From UMGS1889 sp900556055 (GTDB lineage Bacteria > Bacillota > Clostridia > Oscillospirales > Ruminococcaceae), in contig CABQEV010000003.1 in assembly GCA_902463265.1 (NCBI GenBank), positions 134,313 to 198,312 on the forward strand: a DNA stretch of 64,000 nucleotides, in the 5' to 3' direction. The notes under the pieces were generated by a model. It was not told the origin of the DNA. It did no database searches and worked only from the letters and a program-made list of their open reading frames with translations. Position 1 is the stretch's first letter. Every line of letters starts with the position of its first letter. The position numbers and the translations under genes were made by a program. Shown here piece by piece: positions 41,390 through 49,721 of this stretch.

Positions 41390-42100
41390 ATGGCAATGCT
41401 TACAATCAAGGATCTTCAGGTATATTACGGCGTTATCAATGCGGTCAAGGGCATTTCTTTTGAAGTAAATCAGGGTGAGATCATTGCTCTTATCGGTGCG
41501 AACGGCGCAGGAAAAACAACGATCCTTCACACTATAACAGGTCTTATCCAGGCGAGAAGCGGAAGCATTGAATTTAACGGCACTGAGCTTACAAAGACTC
41601 CCGCTCATAAGATCGTTTCACTCGGAATGGCTCACGTTCCGGAGGGAAGAAGAATTTTCCAGCAGCTTACAGTTTACGATAACCTGAAAATGGGTGCATA
41701 CACAAGAAAAGACAAGAAGGAGATCGCTGATACTCTTGAAATGGTCTATGAGCGTTTCCCGCGTCTGAAGGAAAGAAAAACGCAGATCGCAGGAACACTT
41801 TCGGGCGGTGAACAGCAGATGCTCGCTATGGGCAGAGCACTTATGTCGCACCCCGGCATCATCCTGATGGACGAGCCTTCAATGGGACTTTCGCCGCTTT
41901 ACGTTTCTGAGATATTCGACATCATCAAGGAGATAAATAAGAGCGGAACTACGGTGCTTCTCGTTGAGCAGAATGCTAAGAAGGCTCTGTCGATCGCTGA
42001 CCGTGCTTACGTTCTCGAAACGGGAAAGATCGTTCTTTCGGGCGATGCTCATGAGCTGATGAACAACGATTCCGTTAAGAAAGCATATCTCGGTGAATAA
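41390..42100 (+). CDS. livF: Branched-chain amino acid ABC ATPase
   Basis: 236 residues, LivF type. GANGAGKTT Walker A, VPEGRRIFQQLTVYDNL, signature LSGGEQQMLAMGRAL and Walker B ILMDEPSMGLSP. Three in-frame ATGs lie close together; the first abuts AAAGGA, so I use the second (12 nt from it). Last of the liv core. Confidence 0.93.
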   Translation: MAMLTIKDLQVYYGVINAVKGISFEVNQGEIIALIGANGAGKTTILHTITGLIQARSGSIEFNGTELTKTPAHKIVSLGMAHVPEGRRIFQQLTVYDNLKMGAYTRKDKKEIADTLEMVYERFPRLKERKTQIAGTLSGGEQQMLAMGRALMSHPGIILMDEPSMGLSPLYVSEIFDIIKEINKSGTTVLLVEQNAKKALSIADRAYVLETGKIVLSGDAHELMNNDSVKKAYLGE

Positions 42101-42112
42101 GGGGGACGGGAA

Positions 42113-42727
42113 ATGGATAATTTTGTTATCACTATCGCAAGAGGCTACGGCAGCGGCGGCAGACAGATCGGAAAGCTGCTTGCAGAGCGACTGAATATCA
42201 AGTATTACGATAAAGAGCTTATAAAGCTTGCTTCCGAGAAAAGCGGGATAAATGAAGAGCTTTTCGGAAATGCCGATGAAAAGGCAAAGAACGGCATTTT
42301 CAGCCGTCCCAAGGTGTATAACGGCGAGCTTATCCCGCCTTCAAAAAAGGCTTTTACTTCCGATGAGAACCTTTTTAATTTCCAGGCTGAGACTATCAGA
42401 GAGCTTGCGTCAAAGGAAAGCTGCGTCATTGTCGGACGCTGCGCTGATTTTGTCCTGAAAAACTATGTTAATGTCCTGAGCGTATTTATATGGGCGGATA
42501 TGGACAGCTGTGTTAAAAATGTCCTGAAATATACCGATGTGACAGATGATATCGAAGCACTTATCACAAAGACAGATAAGGAACGTGCTTCTTATTATAT
42601 GTCGCATACGGGCAGGGAATGGACTGACATCAGAAACTATGATCTTTGCCTTAACACTGGAGATATCGGCATCGAAAAATGCGTGGATATCATCTGCGAC
42701 TACCTGAAGATCAGCGGACTTAAATAA
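42113..42727 (+). CDS. Cytidylate kinase-like protein
   Basis: 204 residues of the family often called cytidylate kinase-like 2 in clostridia. ITIARGYGSGGRQIGKLLAE is a P-loop lacking the usual Lys-Thr/Ser ending; IVGRCADFVLKNYVNVLSVF follows. About 12 nt after livF, so it is in the same transcript. Nucleotide substrate unknown; it need not relate to transport. Confidence 0.82.
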   Translation: MDNFVITIARGYGSGGRQIGKLLAERLNIKYYDKELIKLASEKSGINEELFGNADEKAKNGIFSRPKVYNGELIPPSKKAFTSDENLFNFQAETIRELASKESCVIVGRCADFVLKNYVNVLSVFIWADMDSCVKNVLKYTDVTDDIEALITKTDKERASYYMSHTGREWTDIRNYDLCLNTGDIGIEKCVDIICDYLKISGLK

Positions 42728-42733
42728 TTTGAT

Positions 42734-42775
42734 AATGCTGCCGAAAGGGTGATTCCTTGTTCAGCGGCATTTTTT
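42734..42775 (+). terminator. Terminator of the liv operon
   Basis: AATGCTGC (42734-42741) pairs with GCGGCATT (42764-42771, one G-U), then a T-run. Confidence 0.75.
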
Positions 42776-42828
42776 ATTGTCTGAAATGTAAAAATAGTGT
42801 TAATCACTGATTAATTTTGTGATTACGC

Positions 42829-42857
42829 TTGTATTTGGAATAAAAGTATGATATAAT
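42829..42857 (+). promoter_or_regulatory. Promoter of the LDH-family gene
   Basis: TTGTAT (42829-42834), 17 bp, TATAAT (42852-42857). Confidence 0.75.
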
Positions 42858-42926
42858 AATTCTTAAGCGGAAAATTTTTCGCATTCTGATGTTAAATAAA
42901 AAGTTTTACATAGGAGGAAGTTTTAT

Positions 42927-43880
42927 ATGGAAACTAAAAAGGGAAAGAAAGTCACCGTCCTCGGTGCAGGTAATGTAGGTGCTTCTATCGCTTATACCCT
43001 TACTGTATGCGGAACATGTTCCGAGATCGTTCTTGTTGATATCAACAAGCCTAAGGCAAAGGGTGAGGCTCTCGATATCAGCCAGGGTGACTCTTTATGT
43101 CCTACAGTCAAGATCACTGACGGTGAGTACGAGGATGCAGCAGGCTCTGATGTTGTTGTTGTAACTCTCGGTATCGCAAGAAAGCCCGGTCAGTCCCGTC
43201 TTGACCTTGCTCAGACAAATGTTAACATCATCAAGGATGTTATGCCCAAGGTAACAAAGTTCGCTCCTAACGCTATATATGTTGTTGTCAGCAACCCTGT
43301 TGACATTCTGACTTACACAATTCTCAAGTGCACAGACCTGAAGCCTGAGCAGGTTATCGGTTCCGGTACACTTCTCGATTCTTCACGTCTCCGTGCTGAT
43401 CTTGCTGCAAGAACAGGCGTAAGCGTAAAGAATATCCATGGCTATGTTCTCGGTGAGCACGGCGATTCTTCTATGGTTCCTTGGTCGATGGTTACAATCG
43501 CAGGCATGTCCATGAAGGATTACTGCGAAGCTGAGAATGTTGTTAAGTATGATACAGCATCTCTCGATCAGGTTCTTGAGGACGTTCGTACAGCAGGTGC
43601 TGAGGTTATCAAGTGCAAGGGCGCAACATTCTATGCTATCGCTCTTTCCGTCAACAAGATCTGCGATTCTATTCTGAGAGATTCAGGCGATGTTCTCCCT
43701 GTTTCCACACTGACTAACGGCAGATACGGCACTGAGAATGTATGTCTCAGCCTTCCTTACCAGGTTGGCATCACAGGCATCAAGGCTGCTCTCAAGCCTA
43801 AGTTCACAGCTGAGGAAGAAGAGCGTCTGGTTGCAAGCTCCAAGGCTCTTAAGGCTGTTATCGATCAGCTTGCTATCTGA
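42927..43880 (+). CDS. L-lactate/malate dehydrogenase family enzyme
   Basis: 317 residues; NAD-dependent 2-ketoacid reduction in fermentation, cytosolic. Rossmann VLGAGNVGAS, catalytic pair Asp151 and His178 (GEHGD), substrate Arg91 and Arg154. Overall it reads as an LDH (LDL after Arg91; GEHGDSSMVPWS). The substrate-discriminating position that is Gln in LDHs is Arg85 (GIARKPGQSR), as in malate dehydrogenases. The symbol is therefore left open between ldh and mdh. AGGAGG precedes the ATG. Confidence 0.92.
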   Translation: METKKGKKVTVLGAGNVGASIAYTLTVCGTCSEIVLVDINKPKAKGEALDISQGDSLCPTVKITDGEYEDAAGSDVVVVTLGIARKPGQSRLDLAQTNVNIIKDVMPKVTKFAPNAIYVVVSNPVDILTYTILKCTDLKPEQVIGSGTLLDSSRLRADLAARTGVSVKNIHGYVLGEHGDSSMVPWSMVTIAGMSMKDYCEAENVVKYDTASLDQVLEDVRTAGAEVIKCKGATFYAIALSVNKICDSILRDSGDVLPVSTLTNGRYGTENVCLSLPYQVGITGIKAALKPKFTAEEEERLVASSKALKAVIDQLAI

Positions 43881-43899
43881 TCTGAGTAATAACTTTTTG

Positions 43900-43931
43900 C
43901 CGGGCAGGAATTGTTCCTGTCCGGTTTCTTT
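43900..43931 (+). terminator. Terminator of the LDH-family gene
   Basis: 11-bp stem (43900-43910 with 43914-43924, one G-U) with a TTG loop, then TTTCTTT. Confidence 0.85.
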
Positions 43932-43955
43932 ATGCCGAAATATGCAAAATTCCGG

Positions 43956-43984
43956 TTGACATCAGCACTTTAATCTGATATAAT
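43956..43984 (+). promoter_or_regulatory. ilvB promoter
   Basis: TTGACA (43956-43961), 17 bp, TATAAT (43979-43984), perfect consensus. The leader is under 30 nt, so no T-box attenuation. Confidence 0.88.
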
Positions 43985-44017
43985 AAAATATATATGTTAA
44001 AAAGGAGTCTTTGCAAA

Positions 44018-45703
44018 ATGAAGCTTAACGGTTCGGATATAATCATAGAATGTCTTCTCGAACAGGGCGTGGATACGGTTTTCGGTTATCCCGGAGGAGC
44101 AGTGCTGAATATCTACGATGCACTTTACAAATACAGTGACAAGATCACTCATATCCTTACATCTCATGAGCAGAATGCGGCTCATGCGGCTGACGGATAT
44201 TCCAGAACAACAGGAAAAACAGGCGTTGTTATCGCAACATCCGGACCGGGTGCCACGAACCTCGTTACGGGTATCGCAACAGCATATATGGACAGCATCC
44301 CGATGGTCGCTATTACGGGAAATGTCACAACTTCTCTCCTCGGACTCGACAGCTTCCAGGAAGTTGATATCACGGGCATAACCATGCCTATCACAAAGCA
44401 TAATTACATAGTTAAGGACGTTACAAAGCTTGCTGATGTTATACGTGAGGCGTTCTTTATTGCGAATGACGGAAGAAAGGGTCCTGTGCTTATTGATATC
44501 CCGAAGGATATTACTGCCGCAGTATGCGAATTTGAGCATAAGCCGCTGAAAACTCATTCATTTATCCTCGGACCCGATGTTGAAAACGAGATCGACGAGG
44601 CTGTAAAGCTTATCCGTGAGGCAAAGAAACCTTTCCTTTATGCAGGCGGAGGTGTCGTATCTGCCGAAGCAAGAGATGAGTTTGCGAAATTTGCAGATCT
44701 TATAGACGCTCCCGTATCCCTCAGTCTTATGGGACAGTGCGCTCTTGACAACACTTCCGAAAGATATGTCGGAATGCTCGGAATGCACGGCACAAAGACG
44801 GCATCTCTCGCACTTTCCGAGTGCGACCTGCTGATCGTTATGGGCAACCGCTTCAGCGACCGTGTTACCTGCAATGTCAACACATTTGCACCCGGCAAGA
44901 AGATAATCCATTTTGAGATAGATCCTGCTGAGGTCAACAAGAATATTCCTGTTGATCTTAAAGTCCTGGGTGACCTGAAATATGTTCTCGGACAGATGAA
45001 TGTACGTATGCCGAAGCTCGATCATTCCGAATGGATGGGCGAGATCGCTGCATGGAAAAAGAAATATCCTCTCGTTCAGACTGCATCTGATCCCGAAGCT
45101 GTTACTCCACAGTATGTTATCGAGACACTTGACGAACTGACTGACGGACAGGCTATAATATCAACAGAAGTAGGTCAGCATCAGATGTGGATCGCTGAAT
45201 ACTACAACTTCAAAAATGCACGCAGCCACGCAACATCGGGCGGACTCGGAACTATGGGCTACGGTCTGGGTGCTGCTATCGGCGCAAAGGTCGGAAATCC
45301 CGACAAGGTCGTTGTCAATGCAGCAGGCGACGGAAGCTTTTACATGAACTGCGCAGAGCTTTCAACACTTGCTAAGTATCAGCTGCCTGTTATCGAGCTT
45401 GTTTTCAACAACTCAGTCCTCGGAATGGTACGTCAGTGGCAGAGACTTTTCTACGGAAAGCGTTTCTCACAGACAACTCTTGAAAAGCCCACCGATTTCG
45501 ATATGCTTGCACATGCATTCGGCATTGAGGGCGTGACGATACATAAAAAGAGTGAGGTAAAGGACGTTCTGAAAAAGGCGATAGAGTGCGGAAAGCCTGT
45601 GCTTATCAACTGCATCATCGACAAGGACATCAATGTTCTGCCTATGGTTCCCGCAGGTGCGTCTGTTGCTGAGCCTATCCTTGATATTGTTATCGACGAT
45701 TAA
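44018..45703 (+). CDS. ilvB: Acetolactate synthase large subunit
   Basis: ThDP- and FAD-dependent condensation of pyruvate in Val/Leu/Ile synthesis. 561 residues, normal catalytic subunit length. VFGYPGGAVLNIYDAL, SHEQNAAHAADGYSR (catalytic Glu), ATSGPGATN, and the ThDP site GDGSFYMNCAELSTL with LVFNNSVLGMVRQWQ are intact. AAGGAG precedes the ATG by 10 nt. No regulatory subunit ilvN follows, which is unusual for the anabolic enzyme. Confidence 0.95.
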   Translation: MKLNGSDIIIECLLEQGVDTVFGYPGGAVLNIYDALYKYSDKITHILTSHEQNAAHAADGYSRTTGKTGVVIATSGPGATNLVTGIATAYMDSIPMVAITGNVTTSLLGLDSFQEVDITGITMPITKHNYIVKDVTKLADVIREAFFIANDGRKGPVLIDIPKDITAAVCEFEHKPLKTHSFILGPDVENEIDEAVKLIREAKKPFLYAGGGVVSAEARDEFAKFADLIDAPVSLSLMGQCALDNTSERYVGMLGMHGTKTASLALSECDLLIVMGNRFSDRVTCNVNTFAPGKKIIHFEIDPAEVNKNIPVDLKVLGDLKYVLGQMNVRMPKLDHSEWMGEIAAWKKKYPLVQTASDPEAVTPQYVIETLDELTDGQAIISTEVGQHQMWIAEYYNFKNARSHATSGGLGTMGYGLGAAIGAKVGNPDKVVVNAAGDGSFYMNCAELSTLAKYQLPVIELVFNNSVLGMVRQWQRLFYGKRFSQTTLEKPTDFDMLAHAFGIEGVTIHKKSEVKDVLKKAIECGKPVLINCIIDKDINVLPMVPAGASVAEPILDIVIDD

Positions 45704-45715
45704 CGATCAAAATCG

Positions 45716-45748
45716 CAGCCTGTACAGAAATGATACAGGCTGTTTTTT
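45716..45748 (+). terminator. ilvB terminator
   Basis: 9-bp stem (45716-45724 with 45734-45742), 9-nt loop, six Ts. Confidence 0.9.
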
Positions 45749-45769
45749 ATCTGAAATGAGGTTGTTATC

Positions 45770-46441
45770 ATGCCCGAAGCAAAGCCGAATTACAGCTATG
45801 AGCTGGAGAAGATCATAGAATGTATCAGTCCCGATGATCCGCCGTCACTGCTGCTCCACAGCTGCTGTGCGCCATGTTCAAGCTATGTTCTGGAGTATCT
45901 TTCGCAGTATTTCAGGATAACCGTGCTGTACTATAATCCGAATATTTATCCTGCGGAGGAGTATGCGCACAGGATCGCCGAGCAGGAGCGGTTTATCTCG
46001 GAATTTCCGTCAAAGAACAAGATATCGTTTATCGGCAGGGAGCATATGCCCGAGAAATTTTATGAGGCTGTCAGGGGACTTGAAAATATTCCCGAGGGCG
46101 GGGAGAGATGCTTTGCGTGTTACAGAATGCGGCTTGAAGAGGCGGCGAAAACTGCTGCCGAAAACGGGTTCGATTATTTCACGACCACATTATCCATCAG
46201 TCCGCACAAGAATGCATTCATGCTCAACAGGATCGGAAATGAGCTTGGCGAAAGGTATGGCGTAAAGCATCTGCCTTCCGATTTCAAGAAGAAAAACGGT
46301 TACAAGCGTTCGACCGAGTTATCCGCAGAATACGGCATTTACCGACAGAATTACTGCGGCTGTGTTTTTTCACTGAAAGAAACCGAGGAGCGCAGGAAGG
46401 CGAAGGAGAATGCGGAAAATGGAAAAAATAATCGAAACTGA
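45770..46441 (+). CDS. queH: Epoxyqueuosine reductase QueH
   Basis: Reduces epoxyqueuosine to queuosine in tRNA, the non-cobalamin alternative to QueG. 223 residues. Cysteine motifs typical of QueH: HSCCAPCSS near the N-terminus, ERCFACYRMRLEEAA in the middle and RQNYCGCVFSL at the end. Follows ilvB after a terminator. Consistent with tgt about 34 kb away; the intermediate genes are not in the window. A GNAT fragment overlaps its 3' end. Confidence 0.93.
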   Translation: MPEAKPNYSYELEKIIECISPDDPPSLLLHSCCAPCSSYVLEYLSQYFRITVLYYNPNIYPAEEYAHRIAEQERFISEFPSKNKISFIGREHMPEKFYEAVRGLENIPEGGERCFACYRMRLEEAAKTAAENGFDYFTTTLSISPHKNAFMLNRIGNELGERYGVKHLPSDFKKKNGYKRSTELSAEYGIYRQNYCGCVFSLKETEERRKAKENAENGKNNRN

Positions 46442-46535
46442 ACGGCTTTATCTTCGGAAAATGACGGAAGATGACTTTGATGATCTCTGCGTTATACTCA
46501 AAGATGTGAATGAAAACCGCCCGCACACAGGCTGA
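46419..46535 (+). pseudogene. Truncated GNAT acetyltransferase remnant
   Basis: A 38-codon reading frame with AAGGAG 10 nt upstream overlaps the end of queH. It begins MEKIIETERLYLRKMTEDDF, the standard opening of RimJ/RimL-type GNAT proteins, then stops within a terminator hairpin. The acetyl-CoA-binding part is missing, so this is a remnant, though it might still be translated. Confidence 0.65.
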
Positions 46536-46560
46536 TCTGTGTGCGGGCGGTCGTGTTTTG
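46516..46560 (+). terminator. Terminator after queH
   Basis: Perfect 15-bp stem (46516-46530 with 46537-46551), 6-nt loop, TTTTG nearby. It swallows the 3' end of the GNAT remnant. Confidence 0.88.
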
Positions 46561-46568
46561 TTAAATTT

Positions 46569-47597
46569 TTATTTGAAGTTTCTGAGTGTTCTTGAGATCT
46601 CGGAAAGTACGGAATCCCTGATATCCTCACCGAGGTTTTTCAGATTTTTCGCCGTATCCGAATTTCTTGCGTTTTCCGCACGATCGACCTCGCTTCTGAC
46701 TGTCTCCTTGATCTTCTCAAAGAATTCGCCGTTTGTCACGGGATTGGATCTGAGCTTTTCCTCAAAGCTGCTTATGCCCTTGCTGAACGGATCGGGTTCC
46801 TCGGGATAGCCGTTTTCAAATACAAGATTTGAACGCTGGGGCTTGCCTGCGGGTACAGGCTCATTCGGAAGATCGGCATATGCTGAGGGTGCGTCTGCGT
46901 ACATCACTGCCATAGGCGCTCTCTGCGCAACAAATCTCAGCTGAGTATAGGAATTGTCCTCGGTCGTGAAATGAATCTCGTAGAGGTACCAGCCCTTATA
47001 ATGCTTTACGGGCTTGATGAAGCTGCGGTTCAGCTTGAATATAAGGCGGTTTTCCCAGTCGTTGTCAAAGAGGATATGCAGCTGGCATACCTCGTCCATT
47101 CTGTCGTTTTCGCCGCCGTTCAGCCAGAAGGAAAATGCGTACTCGGTATTCTTTTCAAGTATAAGGTCCTTGGTGACTATCTCGGTCCAGTCATACTGCC
47201 AGTTTCCGATGCAGTAGACCTCGGCAAGCGTTTCGTCAAAGCTTGTGATAAAGCAGCGTTCGCCGACGCAGCTGTCCTTGCACGCTTTGTTGAAGCTCCA
47301 CTCTCTCGGACGGAAAAACAGTCGGTGCTCGTCTTTAACGGGTGATTCTTTTTTCAGAGATATCCCGTTCTCTGCGGACACGCTTTCCTGCTTTGCTGTA
47401 TCATTTTCGGGTGTTTCATTTATTTTTTCGGTATCAAAGATCTCGTCCATAACGATGTCCTCCTTATTTATAAGCATGATCTCGTTTTCTTTCACATATT
47501 CGGCTCTGCCGTGCTTTACAAGTCCTTTTGCACGCTTGGGATAGGTCATGCCTGTCACTTCGCCGATCTCATTTCTGACGATAATGTTTTTTATCAT
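46569..47597 (-). CDS. Unknown protein with RRXRR-like N-terminal motif and beta-rich middle domain
   Basis: 342 residues. The first 45 residues (VRNEIGEVTG, then YPKRAKGLVKHGRAEYV) resemble in spacing the RRXRR/PLMP motif (PRRAR-x-LLK-x-GRA) that opens HNH nucleases and IscB. No nuclease follows. Residues about 90-230 look like a jelly-roll (FRPREWSFNKACKDSCVG, TEIVTKDLILEKNTEYAFSF), resembling a carbohydrate-binding module; the C-terminal 60 residues are a charged helix. GGGAGGAT precedes the ATG. No signal peptide. Function unknown. Confidence 0.75.
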   Translation of the reverse strand: MIKNIIVRNEIGEVTGMTYPKRAKGLVKHGRAEYVKENEIMLINKEDIVMDEIFDTEKINETPENDTAKQESVSAENGISLKKESPVKDEHRLFFRPREWSFNKACKDSCVGERCFITSFDETLAEVYCIGNWQYDWTEIVTKDLILEKNTEYAFSFWLNGGENDRMDEVCQLHILFDNDWENRLIFKLNRSFIKPVKHYKGWYLYEIHFTTEDNSYTQLRFVAQRAPMAVMYADAPSAYADLPNEPVPAGKPQRSNLVFENGYPEEPDPFSKGISSFEEKLRSNPVTNGEFFEKIKETVRSEVDRAENARNSDTAKNLKNLGEDIRDSVLSEISRTLRNFK

Positions 47598-47667
47598 GGG
47601 TATCCTCCCCCTCGTCAATGCCGCTGCTGTTTATTGTTATGGGTGCCGTCCCCGTGCGGTTTATTAT

Positions 47668-47696
47668 ATTATATCTCATATAGTATCAATTGTCAA
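47668..47696 (-). promoter_or_regulatory. Promoter of the RRXRR-like gene
   Basis: Minus strand TTGACA (47691-47696), 17 bp, TATAAT (47668-47673), perfect consensus. Confidence 0.85.
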
Positions 47697-47940
47697 GTGT
47701 TTTTTTGGTGAAAACTGCGGACGCATTCTATCCCCGTGAGACGGCACAAAGGCTGATGAAGAGCGGTATGTTACAAGCACGTAGGCTGCGGACATTGCTT
47801 TTTGGCTGCATTTCGGGAATTTACGGTTTTATCGGACTGAAATATCCCGAAAATAAATCGAAAAGATATGCAGAAATCATGTATAATATGTTAAATGTGC
47901 CTATAAACGGGATATCGGAAGGCTTTTTTTCAAAAAAAGC
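47697..47940. other. Gene-free stretch between the divergent promoters
   Basis: No supported gene. A 15-bp direct repeat GCATTTCGGGAATTT occurs at 47808 and again at 47943, the second copy lying in the rimP promoter. A short plus-strand reading frame here has no ribosome site and no recognisable protein. Confidence 0.5.
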
Positions 47941-47969
47941 TTGCATTTCGGGAATTTGCGTGGTATAAT
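47941..47969 (+). promoter_or_regulatory. rimP-nusA-infB operon promoter
   Basis: TTGCAT (47941-47946), 17 bp, TATAAT (47964-47969). Confidence 0.75.
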
Positions 47970-47994
47970 AAACCTAACAGAATAAATAATGCAG

Positions 47995-48026
47995 AAAGGT
48001 CGGAAAAACATTCCGACCTTTTGTTT
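47995..48026 (+). terminator. Leader hairpin/attenuator before rimP
   Basis: A perfect 11-bp stem (47995-48005 with 48011-48021), AAACA loop, then TGTTT. It lies between promoter and first gene of the nusA operon, as an attenuator would. Confidence 0.65.
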
Positions 48027-48045
48027 ATGATTTGGAGGTTATCTG

Positions 48046-48573
48046 ATGGCAGAAAGCAAGGTCAGGAAGAAGGGCGGAAAAGGCGGAAACACCGTCAAGC
48101 TGGTAAGAGAGCTTGTTCAGCCGATCGCTGATGAGGTCGGAGTTTCCGTCTGGGACGTTATCTTTGAGAAGGAGGGCGCAAGCTGGTATCTCAAAGTGCT
48201 GATCGACAGATTTGACGGAGGGCTTACCATGGACGACTGCGAGGCGGTAACACGTCCGCTTTCCAAGAAGCTCGATGAGGTCGATCCTATCGAGGTTCCG
48301 TATATGCTGGAGGTCGGTTCGCCCGGACTTGGAAGGGCACTGAAAAAGCCTGAGCATTTCGCTGAGTTCATTGACTGCCCTGTTAGGGTAAGGTACATTC
48401 GTGAAACGGACGGCGTAAAGGAGTTTCTTGCCGTGCTGAAGTCCTATAATGAGGACGGAAGCATTACCGTCGAAACAGAAGACGGAGAAAAGACAGTCGC
48501 TCTCTCCGATACCGCTTCCGTTAAGCTTTGCGATGATGAAGATCTTTTTGATGATCTGGAAGATAATGAATAA
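48046..48573 (+). CDS. rimP: Ribosome maturation factor RimP
   Basis: 30S assembly factor, 175 residues. Two domains: IADEVGVSVWDVIFEKEGASWY and the SPGLGRALKKPEHF core motif, then an Sm-like C-terminal domain. GGAGG before the ATG. First gene of the operon. Confidence 0.95.
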   Translation: MAESKVRKKGGKGGNTVKLVRELVQPIADEVGVSVWDVIFEKEGASWYLKVLIDRFDGGLTMDDCEAVTRPLSKKLDEVDPIEVPYMLEVGSPGLGRALKKPEHFAEFIDCPVRVRYIRETDGVKEFLAVLKSYNEDGSITVETEDGEKTVALSDTASVKLCDDEDLFDDLEDNE

Positions 48574-48600
48574 ATTTTTGATCTGGAGGAACTGGGAAAA

Positions 48601-49710
48601 ATGAATAAGAGCAATATGAAAGAGTTTTTCGAGGCTATGAAGCTTCTCGAAATCGAAAACGGAATTCCCGCAGGCATGCTGGTCGAAAAGATCAGGCAGA
48701 GCATACTTAAGGCTGTTAAAAAGGAATATCCCGACTGTGATGATTTCCGTGTTGAGATAGATCCCGATGAGAACAGGTTCGAGGTCGCTGTTATGCGTAC
48801 TGTCGTTGATGATGAGCCTATCGACATGAATGAGATCAACATTGACCAGGCAAGAACGATCTTCAAGAAAGCTTCTGTCGGCGATGTTATCCCGTTCCCG
48901 CTTTCTACCGAGCAGTTCGGACGTGTTGCCGCTCAGAGCGCAAAGCAGAACATCAGGGGCGATATCAAGGCTTTTGAAAAGGAAAAGCTGCTGAGCCAGT
49001 ACAAGGACAAGGAGCATGAGGTCGTTTCGGCTACTGTTCTGAAGATCGAGCCTGCAACGGGAAATGCTACTATCCTTATCGACAAGAACGAGGTTTACCT
49101 CTTCAAGAATGAGCAGATCCCCGGCGAGGTGCTGAAGGAAGGCGACATCATCAAGGTTTATGTTGTTGGCATAATCAATCCCGGCAGCAAGCCCGCTATA
49201 AAGGTTTCACGTACTCACAAGGATCTTGTAAAGAGACTTTTTGAGCTTGAAATACCCGAGATATATGACGGAACCATCGAGGTCAAGGCTATTTCCCGTG
49301 AGGCGGGTTCAAGAACCAAGATCGCTGTTTGGTCCAAGGATAAGAATGTTGATGCTATCGGCTCATGTGTCGGCGCAAAGCGTTCCAGAATAAGCAAGAT
49401 CGTTGACGAGCTGGGCGGCGAGAAGATCGACATTATCCTTTATAATGAGGATCCCGCTGAGTTCATCGCTCAGGCACTTGCTCCCGCTGAGGTCATCAGA
49501 GTTGACATCACTGACGAGGAAGCACGCACATGTACGGTGATCGTACCCAACAATCAGCTTTCACTCGCTATCGGCAACAAGGGACAGAATGCAAAGCTTG
49601 CTGCAAGACTTACGGGTTATAAGATAGACATCAGACCTGAGGATCAGCCCGAGGCTGCACCTAAGGATGATGAAAAAGAGGAAGCTGCTGCTGAGTCTGC
49701 CGCAGAATAA
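48601..49710 (+). CDS. nusA: Transcription factor NusA
   Basis: Transcription elongation/termination factor, 369 residues. N-terminal RNAP-binding domain, S1 domain starting near residue 130 (EVVSATVLKIE), then two KH domains (SRTKIAVWSKDKNVDAIGSC, and GNKGQNAKLAARLTGYKIDI). The tail is acidic and short. GGAGG is 11 nt before the ATG. Confidence 0.97.
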   Translation: MNKSNMKEFFEAMKLLEIENGIPAGMLVEKIRQSILKAVKKEYPDCDDFRVEIDPDENRFEVAVMRTVVDDEPIDMNEINIDQARTIFKKASVGDVIPFPLSTEQFGRVAAQSAKQNIRGDIKAFEKEKLLSQYKDKEHEVVSATVLKIEPATGNATILIDKNEVYLFKNEQIPGEVLKEGDIIKVYVVGIINPGSKPAIKVSRTHKDLVKRLFELEIPEIYDGTIEVKAISREAGSRTKIAVWSKDKNVDAIGSCVGAKRSRISKIVDELGGEKIDIILYNEDPAEFIAQALAPAEVIRVDITDEEARTCTVIVPNNQLSLAIGNKGQNAKLAARLTGYKIDIRPEDQPEAAPKDDEKEEAAAESAAE

Positions 49711-49721
49711 GGAGCGCACAG

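Noticed and set aside
43956..44017. T-box or leader-peptide attenuator before ilvB
   Set aside because: The leader is under 30 nt and holds no T-box core or run of Leu/Val/Ile codons.
47690..47968. A 92-codon plus-strand reading frame
   Set aside because: No ribosome binding site, overlaps two promoters, contains no recognisable protein pattern, and its codon use is unlike the neighbours.
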